From the NCBI GenBank assembly GCA_016193385.1, contig JACPSF010000408.1, positions 1 to 13,922 of the forward strand: a stretch of 13,922 nt of DNA, read 5' to 3'. Of this stretch, positions 13,580 to 13,922 are shown in pieces (position 1 is the stretch's first letter; each line of letters starts with the position of its first letter). The notes under the pieces were generated by a model. It worked only from the letters and a program-made list of their open reading frames with translations. It was not told the DNA's origin and ran no database searches. The DNA is from Deltaproteobacteria bacterium. GTDB lineage: Bacteria; Desulfobacterota_B; Binatia; UBA9968. The position numbers were made by a program, and so were the translations under genes.

Positions 13580-13774
13580 AAGGTCTATGAAGCAGACCCG
13601 CTAACCTGTCCCAGGTGTCAGGGGGAGATGCGTATCATCAACTTCATCGACCAACCGGAGGTCATTAAAAAGATCTCTAAGCATTTAGGTCAACGTACGC
13701 AGGCTGCGAGGCAGGCGGCGCGCAGATCTCGGCCTCAGTGGCCGGCCCTTAAAAACAAATTCCGATCATTTTAG
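13580..13774 (+). pseudogene. IS91-like transposase, C-terminal remnant
   Basis: An open stretch with no start codon of its own translates to KVYEADPLTCPRCQGEM, RIINFIDQPEVIKKISKHLG and then QRTQAARQAARRSRPQW...FRSF, stop at 13772-13774. The first 37 or so residues, with the CPRC zinc-ribbon-like pair, match the C-terminal part I know from IS91-type (Y2) transposases of environmental bacteria (KVYEVDPL.CP.CGGEM...I...I..ILKHLG). Upstream codons back to about 13547 stay open (LHYSFYFIR), but no more transposase is recognisable before the palindrome. After HLG the sequence is unlike the family and includes copy B of the dispersed repeat, so the 3' end is probably replaced. The bulk of the transposase is absent. 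Confidence 0.65.
13711..13745. repeat. Dispersed 35-bp repeat, copy B
   Basis: Matches 4728-4762 at 29 of 35 bases, same orientation; the strongest block is AGATCT-(T/C)-GGCCTCAGTG. In this copy CGGCC TCAGT GGCCG forms a 5-bp stem with a 5-base loop. It ends three bases from the stop codon of the minus-strand EAL gene, as copy A ends five bases from that of tctC. Confidence 0.55.
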
Positions 13775-13922
13775 CCAGAGCCGGGCGAGGCAGAGGAGGG
13801 CTGAAGTAGAAACCCTGAGCCCGGTCGCAGCTCAGCTCGCGGAGGAAATCGACCTGGTTCTTCATCGTCACGCCCTCCGCGGTGACCTGCATCTTCAGAC
13901 CGTGCGCCATCGCGATGATCGC
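13749..13922 (-). CDS. EAL-domain protein (c-di-GMP phosphodiesterase type), C-terminal end
   Basis: The last 57 residues of a protein whose gene begins beyond the right edge. They read AIIAMAHGLKMQVTAEGVTM, KNQVDFLRELSCDRAQGFYF and SPPLPRPALAKMIG, stop TAA at 13749-13751. This is the end of an EAL domain, which hydrolyses cyclic di-GMP to pGpG. The metal-binding Glu of AEGV and the Gln of AQG are kept. The second Glu of the usual AEGVE is Thr, a departure that may lower activity. The catalytic EAL, DDFG and lysine motifs are outside the window, so activity cannot be judged, nor whether GGDEF, PAS or receiver domains precede it. It overlaps the transposase remnant by 26 bp, tail to tail. Confidence 0.85.
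   Translation of the reverse strand, partial: AIIAMAHGLKMQVTAEGVTMKNQVDFLRELSCDRAQGFYFSPPLPRPALAKMIGICF

Overview
The window (13.9 kb, moderately GC-rich) looks like a chromosomal segment of an uncultured Gram-negative-type bacterium. Five substrate-binding-protein genes, several with no permease beside them, and a tripartite tricarboxylate transporter (TTT) locus suggest a soil or subsurface lineage such as NC10/Rokubacteria, Binatota or deltaproteobacteria-like groups. That placement is an impression from gene content, not a phylogenetic result.

Region 1 (1-4707) is mostly housekeeping. On the minus strand mtnA (methionine salvage) overlaps the start of a plant/proteobacterial-type glutamate-cysteine ligase gene that runs off the left edge. 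A small membrane protein gene (plus) converges on acpS (minus). A periplasmic branched-chain-amino-acid-type binding protein gene and ddl (D-Ala-D-Ala ligase) follow on the plus strand.

Region 2 (4768-10937, all minus) reads as one transcription unit. In transcription order it holds an internally deleted ABC solute-binding-protein remnant, a thiamine-pyrophosphate (TPP) enzyme of the acetolactate-synthase/2-hydroxyacyl-CoA-lyase superfamily, tctB, tctA and two tandem tctC genes. The simplest reading is a module that imports a carboxylate and then cleaves or decarboxylates it with the TPP enzyme. The substrate cannot be read from sequence. The two TctC paralogues differ exactly in the loops expected to hold the ligand carboxylate.

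Region 3 (10938-12037) is a patchy stretch. It has a palindrome in the divergent intergenic region, a VOC (glyoxalase-fold) gene followed at once by an attC-like inverted repeat, and a frameshifted, 3'-truncated nucleotidyltransferase gene.

Region 4 (12038-13922) holds an intact orphan ABC solute-binding protein (minus) and about 460 bp without an intact gene. That stretch contains a mosaic of GTCCTGAG/CCTTCGAC-type repeats, an 86-bp MITE-like imperfect palindrome and the 3' end of an IS91-like transposase gene. The window closes with the C-terminal end of an EAL (c-di-GMP phosphodiesterase-type) protein on the minus strand.

I did not find a clearly new defence, mobile or RNA-based system. 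The best leads are the TPP-enzyme/TTT operon with its decayed binding protein, and a dispersed 35-bp repeat found directly 3' of two minus-strand genes in the same orientation. No tRNA, rRNA or CRISPR array was seen.
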